Below are positions 36,205 through 48,294 of a stretch of DNA of 64,000 nucleotides, in pieces. This DNA comes from Serinus canaria (taxonomy: Eukaryota; Chordata; Aves; Passeriformes; Fringillidae). How positions within the stretch are numbered: the first letter of the stretch is position 1; the number at the start of each line of letters is the position of its first letter. A model generated the notes under the pieces. That model was given only the letters and a program-made list of their open reading frames with translations, was not told the DNA's origin and ran no database searches. The translations under genes were made by a program, and so were the position numbers. Where the stretch lies: contig NC_066313.1 of the NCBI RefSeq assembly GCF_022539315.1, positions 30,851,059-30,915,058 on the forward strand. Direction: 5' to 3'.

Positions 36205-36357
36205 GGAAGGGAAGGAAGGAAGGAAGGAAGGAAGGAAGGAAGGAAGGAAGGAAGGAAGGAAGGAAGGAAGGAAGGAAGGAAGGAAGGAAGGAGGAAGGAA
36301 GGAAGGAAGGAAGGAAGGAAGGAAGGAAGGAAGGAAGGAAGGAAGGAAGGAAGGAAA
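36205..36357. repeat. (GGAA)n tetranucleotide microsatellite, about 38 units
   Basis: A long GGAA array with small interruptions: an extra G near 36210-36212 and a lost base near 36291-36294. The purine strand is plus. Each unit contains the ETS-family core GGAA. The 157-codon minus-strand open frame crossing it (LPSF-type repeats) is an artefact of the tetranucleotide. Confidence 0.96.
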
Positions 36358-37127
36358 ACTATAAATTGATTTACTTCGATAAAGTTTGTTTATCACACTT
36401 TCAAGGAGACTATTTGTCTAAATCTGTCTAGAGTTAGGTAAAGCAGAAGAGAAGGCAGCAGTTCATGAGTTACAAGCAATGCAGAGATGTGACATATCCC
36501 AGGGCACACGTACCATCAAAATTTCATGTACTTACTGTGCAAAAAGTATAAAAAACTGCAAATTTTTTTCACTAATCTACCTGCTTTTTGTCTTATTGAG
36601 AATATACTACACTGTAAAATTTTTGAGCAAATTCCCTCTGTGTATGTGTTCTATCAGAGGCTCTGTCAAAAAAAAAACAAACCAAAAAAAACAAAAAAAG
36701 AAATCATGCCTGCCCTTTTCCCCTTTTCCTTGATGCAAACATTTCCAGCAAGCATTAGATTTCTGAGGTTTGGGTTCTATTTCTATAATTCTCACGTCTG
36801 CTCTACTTTCATCCCCACTTTATTTTGGAAGATAATCCTGAGATGTTTATATGGAAGAAATATTTGAAAGTATTGCAAGTCTCAGAGTGAGAATACAAAT
36901 CATGTTGAAAGTCATGAAACAATAACAGGTAAGAATAGCCAGCATGTAAAATAAGGAAGGATATGGGTCTGTGGAGATGACTTCATAGGATCGGATAAAC
37001 CAGACTGCAACAGTCAAAGACCTGATCTGGTCAACAGTGGTGCTGGGACACAAAGGCTTGCACAGAATAGAAACTTCCTGGCACATCTGGGAGAAGATTG
37101 TGGCACCTTTTATTGGGATACTTAGAG
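36358..37127. other. Gene-free sequence with an A-rich tract
   Basis: An interrupted A-rich tract lies at 36667-36702. No exon or repeat family recognised. Confidence 0.5.
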
Positions 37128-37428
37128 GGTGTTGTGACAGGACAAGGGGAAATGGCTTTAAACTGAAAGACAGTAGATTTAGATTAGATGGTAAGATATT
37201 CAATACTGTGATGGTGGTAAGCACTGGAACAGGTTGCCCAGAGAAGCTGTGGATGCCTCATCCTTGGAAGTGTTCAAGGTCAGGTTGAATGGAGCCCTGA
37301 ACAACCTGATCTAGTGGAAGATGTCCCTGCCCATGGCAGAGGGGTTGGAATTAGATGATTGTTAAGGTCCCTTCCAACCCCAGTCATTCTGTGTTTCTAT
37401 GATTCCATGGTTCTATGATTCTGTGATA
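37128..37428 (+). mobile_element. CR1 3' UTR copy with extended tail, plus strand
   Basis: GTTGTGACAGGACAAGGGG, AAATGGCTTTAAACTGAAAG, GGAACAGGTTGCCCAGAGAA, GAAGTGTTCAAGGTCAGG, CAACCTGATCTAGTGGAAG and GTCCCTTCCAACCCCAGTC. The tail holds five or more imperfect 8-nt units (ATTCTGTG, TTTCTATG, ATTCCATG, GTTCTATG, ATTCTGTG), the longest tail in the window. Confidence 0.95.
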
Positions 37429-40400
37429 ACTTGTCCTCGCCCCTTCTTAGGGGCCAGTTTGACATTTGTCAAACCATTGCAGCCACTGCAGCTACTGAAA
37501 TGAAGTGGGAGCGGCTAGAAAGAAGGACCTGCTAGCTTGTGCTAGTAAATCATCATTTTTTCTCATCTAGTTAGATTAATGTGTATTCCAGTTGTCATTC
37601 TGCTGTTTAATTATATGATCTCTGTTGAAACACCACATGTAAAGTAGGAAGTCCTAGAGGTCTTCCTTTCAATGTTGTATATTAACATGACCATAGTGGG
37701 TAAAGATAACTGCAAAATGTTAAATAGTTTCACTGAACATTTGGAAGTGGATAGTAAAAGGAGGCTCTCTTCTCATAAATTACTAAGTAAGGGGGGGAGA
37801 TATTTATTTGCCCAAGCTAAGCACATTAAAAAAAAAAAATAAAGCTTGTTTAAACATAACATAAATGAAGAGAATGGGAGGAAAAAAGTCTGACTGAGAC
37901 ACACCAACCTAGACATTAATAGATCATTCTATTCCTTAGGGAAGAAAGCCAGTGTTTAAACTTAATGTTCCGCTTGTAATTTAACGGAAAATGATAAAAA
38001 AAACCAAAAAAAAACCAACCCCAAAACAAACAAAAAAAAACCCCGAAACAAAAAACCCCCAAAGACATCGACTGTGTTATTTAGGGCAAAGAGCCGAGTC
38101 TTCATTTCAAAGGAAACATATAACAACTGTAATTCACAAGAGGCTGAGAAGCTGTTTGTATATACTTGCTCAATACAATGCCTAAAGCAGCCCTCAGAAA
38201 AAAATGAAGAGCATCCTCAACTGGCTTTACAGCTTGTTTTCTTCTCTCTTCTTTTTGTCTGAGAAAGAGCTACTTTTAATTGTGCAGAAGGGACCTAATC
38301 CATAAACCTCTGATAGAGTGGGAGACTTTCCATTGACTCCCACTGGTCATTGTGAGGTGGATTTATCCTCAGGTCAGTAAATCAAAGAGCATCATCCAGC
38401 TATAGTGGCCACCACACAATCAATTCTATCCTGTTGGACTTGTACCTGTTTGCAAAGGTGTCATAACTAACAATGAGGCACATATCAAACCCTCCCTTGG
38501 GCCAAAAGAGTTTTGCTGCTTGAATGGGTATTTTATGTGAAAGAGTCAATCACCAGTTTGGGCCTGGTGAGGTATACCCTCCTTGATTTGGAAGGGAGAA
38601 TCCAAACTTTCCATGAAAGAATGCTACACAGGTTGAAATCATTAATATGTCTTCCACTATTCCTGTGTCTTAAAGCAAGGAAATTGATGAACAAAAACTT
38701 CAGCCTTGCAAGATGTCCTGACTGAAGCAAGCTGCTTGTTTTGTGTTTCAAAGGCCACCAAAACCCATAAACACTGAGCGGCTTTCAAAGACCATTTCTC
38801 TCAATATCTTGTTCTTTAACTGTGTAATTCACACACAGTGAAAACCGAAAATACAATTGGCTATTGCTGTGAAGTATAGGCAGATACCTTGTGTACCACT
38901 TTCTTACCTCCTCAGTGAATTCCCACCTGTAATGGGAAGGTCTGGCTTCATTTAATTGGAGTGCCAAAATATAAGAAGGACAAAAGTCATGTAATTAAAA
39001 AAGACCCTGCACTTCTTCCAGTGAGTGATTTGAAGATCCTTGTCCGCGCTGACACAAATTGAAGAAGAAAACCTCAGGTTCAGTGAGAATCAACAAAACA
39101 GCCTTTGTGAAATCATCAGTCAGCTGCTGTAGTCCATCTTTTCATCGGATTTATGTCTGCCATCCATCCTGTGTTCAGAAGTGTTATCTTCTTTCTTTTT
39201 GGCAAATTTCCAGAGCACAGCAAAGAAAATGCCTCAACAGATGGAGAAAAAAATATATCTGTTCATCTGTAGGAGGCATTTTTGCTCACTGATAACAAAG
39301 AGCTAAAAATGAGAAACTTTTGTAGAATAAAGTACAAGAGCTAGTGGTGAAGGATGAGGAAGAATAAAACCTGCCAAGATGACTAGGTTCTTAGTGAGTT
39401 TTTGTTGGGTTTTTCCTGTTTGTTACTGGTACACATGACTTCTTGCTTTGCAAAAGACACGGTCTGCAGGTACAAATGATTTATGCTGTGCACTTAATGG
39501 ACGACTGGATCTTTTCAATTATGGACTTTGCAGCAACAATAAAAAAAACCTGTAGGTTGTTAATGAGCTTTAGCGGTCTCAGGCAGTTAACACTACATGT
39601 CTGATAGTATCAGAGTTGCTGCTGTAGGTTAAGCCATAGATTCTGCAGTGAAATGCAAACTGATTTCTTCAGTGAATTCATTCCAACTACTGTGTTGGCT
39701 ACTTCAAGATTTTGGAGACTTCAGAAAAGCTTCTTTACAATACATTTTATTAGGCCTAAAGACAACTTTATGTTTTTAAATGTCAAAGTTATTGTTTCTG
39801 ATAATCACAGCAAGCATCTCTTCCAGCCTGACCTGTTAACATCACATCTATGCTATGAGTGTGTACAGGCTCACAGAAGCAGTCTTCCTCTTCAGCTGCA
39901 GAGAGTTCACACCATGCCCAGAGGGGTGGTGGAATGGAGTGGAGACACCCTTGCTTGGCCCATTTCATATCTGGTCTTCAAACTACATAAGCTCTACTGG
40001 TGGAGAATGAACTTTCAACCCATTTTCCCCTTCCAAAGCAAAATCCTGCTCTGTTTTAACACTTTTCTGGACACACTGAACCAATTAAGTATCATTTGCC
40101 ATAAATATATGATGCATGTCAAAGGTTCTTTTCACTTACTGCAACAGTGATGGAGAGCTTGTTCAACACTGAACAGAGAAGACTTGCAGACTTCAAATTT
40201 TTCAACAGCTTGGTGTTTCATTCAAGTTTTCTGAGATCTGCCCTGATATCATTATCTTTCGTACCATTTCCATACACTGCCCCAGTAGCACACTGAGGAG
40301 GTTTTTGCAGACCCAAGCCCTAGGCTTTCATTTATCACTCTAAAAAGGGAACACTTGCTCTAAAACATTCAACATTAACATTTGTGCAGTTGGGAAACCA

Positions 40401-42488
40401 GAAGAAACAAGGAGTTTTATTTAAATTTTTTTCTCTCCACATTACTGCTAGGTTGGAGGACTGGGACAGGACAGAAAGGGAAAAGACACAGGATATGGAA
40501 GCAACAAGACTGATTGTTTAGATGAATATTTACATGAATGACTCAGTAAATTGCTGTGGATGTCACATAGCATTACACACTGCTTCAAGAATGGAAAACA
40601 ATCCTGAAATTTGAGACCCAGATTTCATTGTTAGCTTGGAATAGTGCTATGTGCTTCAGTTTATCTACTTATTATATTTGATTCCACAAAAATAAACAAT
40701 ACAACGTTCAGGTTGTATGGGAGACAGTCTGAGCCCTTCAGGTACAAAACACTGTGGGCACTGAGCTATTTTTAAAGTTTCTTGGTGTTCTGCTATGCTG
40801 TTTGAAAGCTGCTTTTCAGTTCAGCCCAGCATGACACAGGACCTGGTCCTACATTGCATCACAATCTCCATAGGTTGCAGGAGCTATTAAACCTCACATG
40901 GTCCACCTGTGGTTTTGAATCTGCATCTTATGGGTTTAGTAGTTGTTTCTGTTGCATTCCCAAGAATTGCAGCAAGGGTTCTGCTGTGTTGGACTAGACA
41001 TCCTCTCAAACCCACAGCTATGCTTTAAATTTGGAGCATTGGGCTGTTGGAGGTTGGAGGCAGGACTATACAATATTCTGAAGGATTGTTCCTATTGCTT
41101 TTCAGCAAGGTGCTCTGGTGGTCTTTTATTTTAAAAAATGACCAAAAAGCTTTTCCTTCCTGATTTTGGCCCAGGAATCACCTGAACCCAGGACTTTTAC
41201 AGGTAAGCAGCCACCCATGAACCATGACAATGGTTTCTGAGCATATTGATTTGAGCTGAAAATCACACAGAACTCTTTTCTGTATTTAGAACACAGAACT
41301 CTTTTTTTGAATTTAGAATATTCATCTATATTTAAAACAAATAAATATAAAGGGAAATAAAGAATGCCTTCTTTACTGAGTGCATGAGTAACTAATGATA
41401 AGAGAGAAAATATTTTATGAATGGAAGATGTACCTTCTGACTTAGTTTATTCCAGAGGAAAAAAAAATAAACACATATTATTGGGGAAAAGGTTTTCTAG
41501 AATCTGCATAACAAAACATCCTGTTAACTTGCAAGCCTTTCTACATAGCTACAATGTGATTCTGATCTGCTCATTTATCTAGACTTTATAGGTACTGGTG
41601 TAACAAATAATGATAATAATAACCTTGGTCATGCATTATTGAAGGTAATCTTATAGATCCCTGTATTGCTAATAGAAAAAAAAATAGGTTCTTGATGATT
41701 TCCATTAAAAGTATAAAGAAATGCTTTGAAAGTATAAAGAAATGCCCAACTACATATCAGAGTATACATATATAAATTTGCTTTTAGGGGAAAAGTTGAC
41801 ACATGAAACTTTAAAATCAGCATTTCCACTTCATAATTTCTGTATTATTCAAGTTTATCTTATTTCAAATGAGCTCATACTTTACATGTGCTTTTGTCCC
41901 TATGTAAGAATACTTGTGTCTTCTTCTTTGATGATGGATTCAATCAAATATTTTTCCAAACAAAAGAACAAAATTTCTATACAGTCTTAGAAGTCAGTTT
42001 TTTCTTCCATTCTCAAAAAAAAAAGATGATTATCAACATTCATTTTATTTGCTGTGAATAAATTATTCAGATCTTGTTTACCATATTATTAAATTTTAAT
42101 TGTTCTCTTGCATTTTCTCAAATGTAAACAAACCTGTGGCAGAACAAAACACTGCTTAATTATGGCAGCTTCAATTGCTCAACAAAAGAGACATTTCAGA
42201 GAGGAATTTTTAGATTGTCTAATTCTTCCCCAAAGGCAAACTCAGCTTTCTCAAAATTATTGCCTATCCATTTTATTAGAAATCCACAAAGGAAAATTTT
42301 CTAAAGATCTTACATTAGAGAGCATTTCAGCTCTTGAATTTTTTTTTCAATGAAGGTAACGGCATATTAGTGAAATTTTCCTTTGTTTAGCACTGCCCAG
42401 AAACCTGTGTTAAAAGTGATGAGACATTCATATGAGCCTGTACACAAAGAAAGAACACAAAAAAGTGCCAAAATGCCACTGGGTAGCT
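37429..42488. other. Long gene-free stretch, 5 kb without recognised repeats
   Basis: An A/C-rich low-complexity patch lies at 37996-38062. A duplication of AAAGTATAAAGAAATGC (period about 21) lies near 41708-41746. The largest open frame (39653-40150 plus, 165 codons) has no domain I recognise and no supporting splice context. Apart from these the sequence looks unique and undisturbed by insertions. Confidence 0.5.
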
Positions 42489-42540
42489 TTGGATCTTTTC
42501 AGCCTTAATGATTCTATGACTCCATTCTGTGATTCTAAGA
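42489..42540 (+). mobile_element. CR1 3' tail fragment, plus strand
   Basis: GATCTTTTCAGCCTTAATG, ATTCTATGACTCC, then ATTCTGTGATTCTAAG: only the last ~50 bp of a CR1 with its 8-nt tail units. Confidence 0.8.
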
Positions 42541-45500
42541 AGTGGCACTCACGGGGCTTTCTGGAGGACAAAGCCTCACACAGGTAACGCAGACCCAGCA
42601 AACCAAGTCCATATTTCACCTTAACTTGCATAACACATCGATTGTGCTTTCCCAGGAGTCTCAGACAGGCAAGATGGTGTATGCAGACCTGCAAGATGAG
42701 GCAATGACCAGTTCCTTATTTTTGCATTGCTTCCAGTGAAAGGACTCTAGTGACTGAGAAGTGACAGCTGGCCCCAAGTCTATGACAGTGAAGGAAACCT
42801 CTGCCTGCTCCTGAGGAGTCAATATATTAGCACAGCACTCTGTGATGGTGAAATGTGAGCCAGCAGAAGTCTGGGTTGCAGTTAGGAGTGTAACTGCAGA
42901 ATATGCATTGATGGGTAAGTTTTCTAAAATATTAAAAACAAGTGTGACCACAGTGGGACTAATTAGTGAGTCACAGACCTAGGTAAACTTATTTGAACAG
43001 TTTGTGGGCTGGCTTGGACCACAGGAAGAACAGTCATGAAGCTCTCAGTCCTCAGCTCTTGCTGACATGCCTGTAAAAGTCCATTGCATGGACTACCAGT
43101 GACTCAGGGCCCTGGGGTGTTGAGTGGTCAGTTGGAATTTTTCAGTATAAGTTTTGAGAAACCTGGGGAAAATAGATTAATACATCAGAGCCAGAGCAGG
43201 AGAGTTGCTGAAAATGGAGCAAAAAACAGTGTGTTACTGGAATAGGGCCTCCTACAAGCATTGTGGTTTTTTGCTTAATGAGTTATGTTCCCATTTCATA
43301 TGCCTCAAATTATGGACAATGGAGAAGATTTTTGTTCATATTTAGCAATGATTGTAGAAGGAAGAAAAAAAAGCCTCAGATGCTGTCAGCAATATCCAGC
43401 TGTAATCTTGCAATCACAGCTTCTCAGAAAAAGTCTCTCTATCAGAAAATGCATGTGTGGTCCAATCTTAGCCAGAATGTTTGTCTGGAATGCCTCTGCT
43501 ATTCTCATCTAAGAATAATGTTTATGACTGCTTTTGCACAGCCTTAGGGGCCCTCTGTCCTACCAAGAATTCTTTTTTCATGATGGCAAACTAAAGGACT
43601 CTAGCTGTAACTGAGTGATCTGCGACTCCATTTTAATATTGGAGTGGAGTAGCAGATCACTTGGTTGCAGCTAATATTAATATTGGTGTGACACATATTT
43701 CTGATGCACAAAAGAAACCTGTTCTTCAGAAAAAATTTGTATCCCCTAAATTTGTTGAAGAAATAGCATAAGAGTAGGCTGCAGAGAGCTGTCTGCTTGA
43801 CATTCAGACCTCAGTGAAGAAGTGTCTGCAATATTTTTTCATTCTGGTGTCCTGCCTTTAGAATTTGCTTGTGCCAGTAGAAAACAACAGATGTGGGGAA
43901 AAATAGTACACTTCAGGGCTGGATCCTCAGGCATAAGCTAAGGGACAAGGAGTGCCAGGCTCCAAGTGAGAGCTGAATGCTGAAAAGTATTTAGCAGAAA
44001 TAATCTAATAAGGGTTGCTGAGAGGACCCAGAGGTGAAACCCTGCAGAGGTGTCAGAGCCCTCAGAAGAGCCCAGAAAGCTCTTACTGCTTCTCTATGAT
44101 CCACTCCAGTATGTTTATTGAAGTTAAAATATAATAAAAGGGAAATTTCTACCCCTGCTGTGCCTCAACACAAAATAACTCTTGCACGTCTTTTTTGTAT
44201 TATCAAGAAAACACAAGAAATGAAACACAAGAATTGAACTTTTAAACAGTATTTAAGGAAGGGATTAGTTTATTTTGTGATTTTTTGCATCTAAGGTCTT
44301 GGAGAAGAAAGGTAAGGAACTTAGAGAGCAGAGTGACCTACAACCACCAGTGGAGTCACTCCTAAAAAGTGATTTCCAAATATTCCTTCTTCCCTTGTAC
44401 TGTCACTTGAAATTTGAAGTTTTCATGTGTCCTTGGACAATGCAAATTTTTCATGTAAACTTCACAGCTAATAAAGGGCTAACAGAGATGGCATGCCAGT
44501 TGGAAGGGATGGAGACTTTTTATCACACGTCTAATTATAACATGTGCAGTCCTTTCAAAACCAGATAAGAAATATTCATTTCAAACTCTCCATGAGCCTG
44601 AAATAACCTAAACAACTCCTTCTGTGTGTTGCATTTGCAAATCTAAATGTAATGCACAAGTCCATGGTGTTTAAATTGTTGCTGAAGAGGAACTCAAATC
44701 CGACCTCAGACCTAACCCCCACTGCTATTTTGTTTTGGTATTGCGAATTTCTGTCTGGACAATTTCAAATACAAGTGACCTTTCCCTGGAACTCTTTCCC
44801 CACGACATTTAAATAACACTTGCCCTAAAATTCAAGTAATAAACAGGGCTGCATAACTGGTACAATTCTGAGACTTGGTTATTAAAACAAATCAAGAAGC
44901 TGAGAGGAGAGCTGAAAAAATGTTATTTTCCATGTGTATTTCTCTCCATGTGTATTTGTGTAAGATTAATATATTTCATTTTTAATTCAGTTCCAATGCT
45001 CAATTTTATTGCAGTAACATTTATTAATTGGTATTTCCATGCATCCTCCTTTTTCCAGCATAGATTACTTTCAAATAAATGTAGGAATATCTAGAAAAAA
45101 TATTGATAACAATTTCTTACTTAATCAAACTTGAAATGAATTTGCAAAAACTTTTCCCTTCCAAACTTCTATGTTAAAAGAAACCTCATATTTGTGAAAC
45201 ATGTCCCCAGACTGGGCTACGTGCACCTGTCTGAGAGACATTTTTATTTTAAAGCATGCGATTTTAATCCTGTGCACTCAATGACACCATTCTCAGACCA
45301 TAATTTATGTTGCTAATAATGTGCTTCTGTAAAAAAAGAAGTCCAAGGTGACGGTGAAAGGAAGGTTTGGTTGTCAGATGCCGCGGCAGCAAGAGGGATT
45401 TGACAGCAGGAGCAGAGGGTGCAGAGGAAAGAGCCAGCTGTTGTTATGTGTTATGTTCCTCCATGAACGGGGGAAGGCAGAGCCTCTCCTGCAGTTTCAG

Positions 45501-45570
45501 CTCTTTCCCCTCCAGCCAGGGTGCTTTTTCTTGAACTGTGACACCAGGCTGAGGAGTTAGGATGTCATTT
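42541..45570. other. Gene-free sequence holding a strong hairpin
   Basis: No recognised repeat family or exon. The notable structure is the hairpin at 43602-43673. A TCCATGTGTATTT duplication (period 18) lies near 44928-44957. Confidence 0.5.
43602..43673 (+). other. 72-nt near-perfect hairpin (29-bp stem, 14-nt loop)
   Basis: The left arm 43602-43630 (starts TAGCTGTAAC, ends GACTCCA) pairs base by base with the right arm 43645-43673 (starts TGGAGTAGC, ends GCAGCTA): 25 Watson-Crick pairs, three positions that become G-U wobbles if the plus strand is transcribed, and one G-A mismatch; the loop is 43631-43644. Read from the minus strand the three wobbles become A-C mismatches, so the plus-strand RNA is the better folder. 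The size suits a pre-miRNA. TA at both outer ends would equally suit a tiny inverted-repeat (MITE-like) element. No known family recognised. Confidence 0.6.
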
Positions 45571-45645
45571 TGCAGACTGAAAGCTCAACAGGGCAAGGAC
45601 TGTCTGGTTATTTGGACTTATCCAACACTCAGCACAATGGAGGCT
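45571..45645 (+). repeat. Possible ancient L2/MIR-type 3' end relic
   Basis: CTGAAAGCTCAACAGGGC, AAGGACTGTCTGGTTA and CACTCAGCACAATGGAGG resemble the shared 3' end of old amniote repeats (the GGGCAGGGACTGTCT...AGCACAATGGGG motif). Short and diverged. Confidence 0.4.
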
Positions 45646-46624
45646 CGAGAGAGACTGTGGCCTGGGGACAGCAAGCAATCATTTAAATAACTCCAAACAT
45701 GCAGGAAAACTGTGCTGGAAAGTTTAATTGCTGTGACAGTACCAATGAAGGCTCAGGTAAAAGTCCACTTAAATTTCAGCACCGCATTAGCAATCTGGGA
45801 CAATTTTCCTTGTATGTTCACATCTCAAGTGTATTTTAGATGGTCTGAAAAAACAACCCCTGCTGTCAAATATTTCAGCTTTGCTGCTATCCAATATTTT
45901 TATTCCAAACACACATTTTTAAGTGCAGATAGGGCTAAGTGACCAGCAAATCTGATTACTGCCAGTGCATAATGCCTGACATCCTTTGTGCACTTGGTTC
46001 TTGACTCAACACAGTGGGGGTTAATGGGAGCTGTGAGGCTAATGCCCCATGCAGCAGGTTGAGAGCACACCTCTGAAAATTAATATGGTATGCTTTCCAT
46101 CTTCATGAGGCTGCTTTGCTGGCTATGACAATGACAGGTGCTGTGTAATATTGAGAAAGATCAGACCATGGCACAGGCAGAAATCCTGCCACACCAGTGC
46201 AGACGTTCTTAAGGACAAAGAGGTTTGGAAGAGGTCTCCCATCTCAGGAAATAATTTGAATATTATTTTAAAAATCGCACTGATTAAAAGAAGAGGTGGT
46301 GGAAAATTACCACTACAAAGGAAGATTTTCTTTTAGTCATCACAAAAAGGATGGCTGTGGAGCGAAAACAATAAATACAGTGGGAGCTATATTTATTCTC
46401 TGGGTTTCCCACATATTCTACTAACAATCTTAAGGACAGCCACATTTCTTTCTTCTCACCCTACTGCAGGATCCAGTGAAATTATTAATTGTTCAGGGAA
46501 GGGATGATGCCTTGTTATGTGTCTGGTACAATGGCCAATGAACATATGCTGGTATTTTTAACAACTTCACTGTGAGAGTTGCTGTAAGAATGTCTCAGTG
46601 AGAATATAATGCTTGCCTTGTGTG
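45646..46624. other. Gene-free sequence
   Basis: Unique DNA with no recognised exon or repeat. Confidence 0.5.
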
Positions 46625-46676
46625 GGAGGTCAGGCTAGATAATTTTAATAGGCCCTTCTGAACATGAAATATATTA
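46625..46676 (+). mobile_element. Ancient CR1 3' tail relic, plus strand
   Basis: GGTCAGGCTAGATAATTTTA, ATAGGCCCTTCTGAAC and ATGAAATATATTA resemble the old CR1 end common in turtles and crocodiles (GATCACAATGGTCCCTTCTGGCCTT type). Only about 50 bp are recognisable. Confidence 0.5.
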
Positions 46677-48167
46677 TCAAACAAAACCACAGTGATACAG
46701 GCAGCAATTATTTTCATAATGAGAACTGATAATTGTGTGGACAGCACTGAGTAAAAATAAATGAGATCTGTAGACTAATAACAGACTTCTGTAACACTGA
46801 GAAGAACAAATACTCCTGTAAACAGAATTGGTATTGCCACTAATTCACATTCATGCAGCATTTTGCAGAGCTGTTACTTCATTTTGGGGAAGGAGCATGA
46901 ACAGAACAGAGATTCAGTGGTTACCCAGCATGCAGGGATGCACTGGATAAAGCTCCTGGGTCACCTCTGCCAGCCTGTCTTCTCCCCTCTCACCTCTTGC
47001 ACCACTGCAACAGAGCTCTGGGGAGGTTTCCTCTCCTGACCTGCACTGCTCCCATTCTCTTGATCCTGGGTGACACCCTGGGGACCTCTGACATTTCTGT
47101 TCCCTCAGGCACCAGTGCAAACTGCCAGGAAGTCCCTCCAGCTCCTGCTGGCCCCATTTCAGGGGTGGTGTTTTTATCATGGCAGGTTGGAAAAAGCGAA
47201 CATTAAATCAGCCCTGTGATGACCTTTACCTGCAGCTCCACCCTTTCTCTGAACACATCCTTTTGAAAACCCTCTCTCAGAAGTTACCAACACTGGTACA
47301 CGCTTGGGGTTGTGAGAGTGTCATTGTGCATGCCTGTGTGTGCAGGCATAAGAGAACAACTCAAAAATACTTTTTTATTGTCCTAATTGTTTTTTGCTCT
47401 TTCTTCACTGGCCTTGATTGAATTTACACTGACTTATTTTGCTCAGAAAGCTTGCTACTTCTGATTTTGGGTTATTGGGGTTTGCCTTACATCAGTAGAC
47501 ACATGCATGCTCTCTGAGCAGCTTTCCTCTTACCCTTAGTGGCTACTGGAGACCCACTTGCAGACGCTATGTGAAATGTCTATAATGCCTGGAGCCAAGT
47601 TCTGAGCTGATGTAAATAAGGAGCTGTGCTAATTTTCACCATCATTTGCTATGGCACTAAATTTCTCCTTTCTCCTGTCCCTGATACAGGATGCTCTGTC
47701 TGCCACATGCAATAACAGTAAAATGCTGGGAAGATTAAAGGCTCCTTCTAGTAACCTTTTGCAATCAGATTTACTAATTGGGCCATGGGACTCACAAAAC
47801 AGTGTGGTTCTACCTCAACTACTAATTATCAGGCACTCAAATCCCAAATTAGACCTTATACAGAGGATTGGAGTCTTAGGGGACGTGATTCTCTCCTGTC
47901 ATTTTAAGGAAACAGACCCTTTCATACACTGTATGTATAAAAATGGGAAGAAGATGACAGGAGCAATTTTGGTTCCTTGCTATTAACATTCAAGACACCC
48001 ATGCTATCTGGAAAAAAAAAAAAAAGAAAAAGAAAAGAAAAAAGAGTTCTGCTACAATAGGGATGTTTTGGCAGTCTCAGAACTACTGCACTTATGAAGG
48101 GCTATTAATAGATTAAGATCGTGTCTACTGTACTCCCAACAGTTACCTAAGGATCTTGAAGTGTACT
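46677..48167. other. Gene-free sequence with a GC-richer patch
   Basis: The segment 46910-47180 is GC-richer and shows short open frames on both strands, without recognised domains. A short hairpin (ATGCCTG/CAGGCAT) lies near 47331-47350. No repeat family recognised. Confidence 0.45.
48012..48044. repeat. A-rich (AAAAG) tract
   Basis: Run of A interrupted by G every four to six bases. It lies 120 bp before the MIR-like element and is not clearly part of it. Confidence 0.9.
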
Positions 48168-48294
48168 GGTAATAATAGCAATGCTCAGTACTTACAGAGT
48201 TTTACATCTCCAAAGTACTGTACAAACATTAACTAATTGATCATCAGCTCCACTGTGAGCTGTCAACATTATTCAGAAACACATTTTGAAAGAG
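48168..48294 (-). repeat. MIR-like ancient SINE
   Basis: GTAATAATAGCAATGCTCAG, ACTTACAGAGTTTTACATC, TCCAAAGTACTGTACAAAC and ATTAACTAATTGATCATCAG match, in order, the amniote MIR-type element (the TTTACATCTTCAAAGCGCTTTACAAACATTAACTAAT region, followed by the CCTCACAACACCCCTGTGAGG part). The clearest ancient SINE here. The tRNA-derived head would lie to the right and is not recognisable. Orientation is given relative to that head. Confidence 0.65.

Noticed and set aside
35923..36396. 157-codon minus-strand open frame
   Set aside because: Mostly the translated GGAA tetranucleotide (LPSF repeats); flanking residues show no domain.
39653..40150. 165-codon plus-strand open frame
   Set aside because: No family motif, unremarkable composition, no exon-like borders that I trust. 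Most likely chance.
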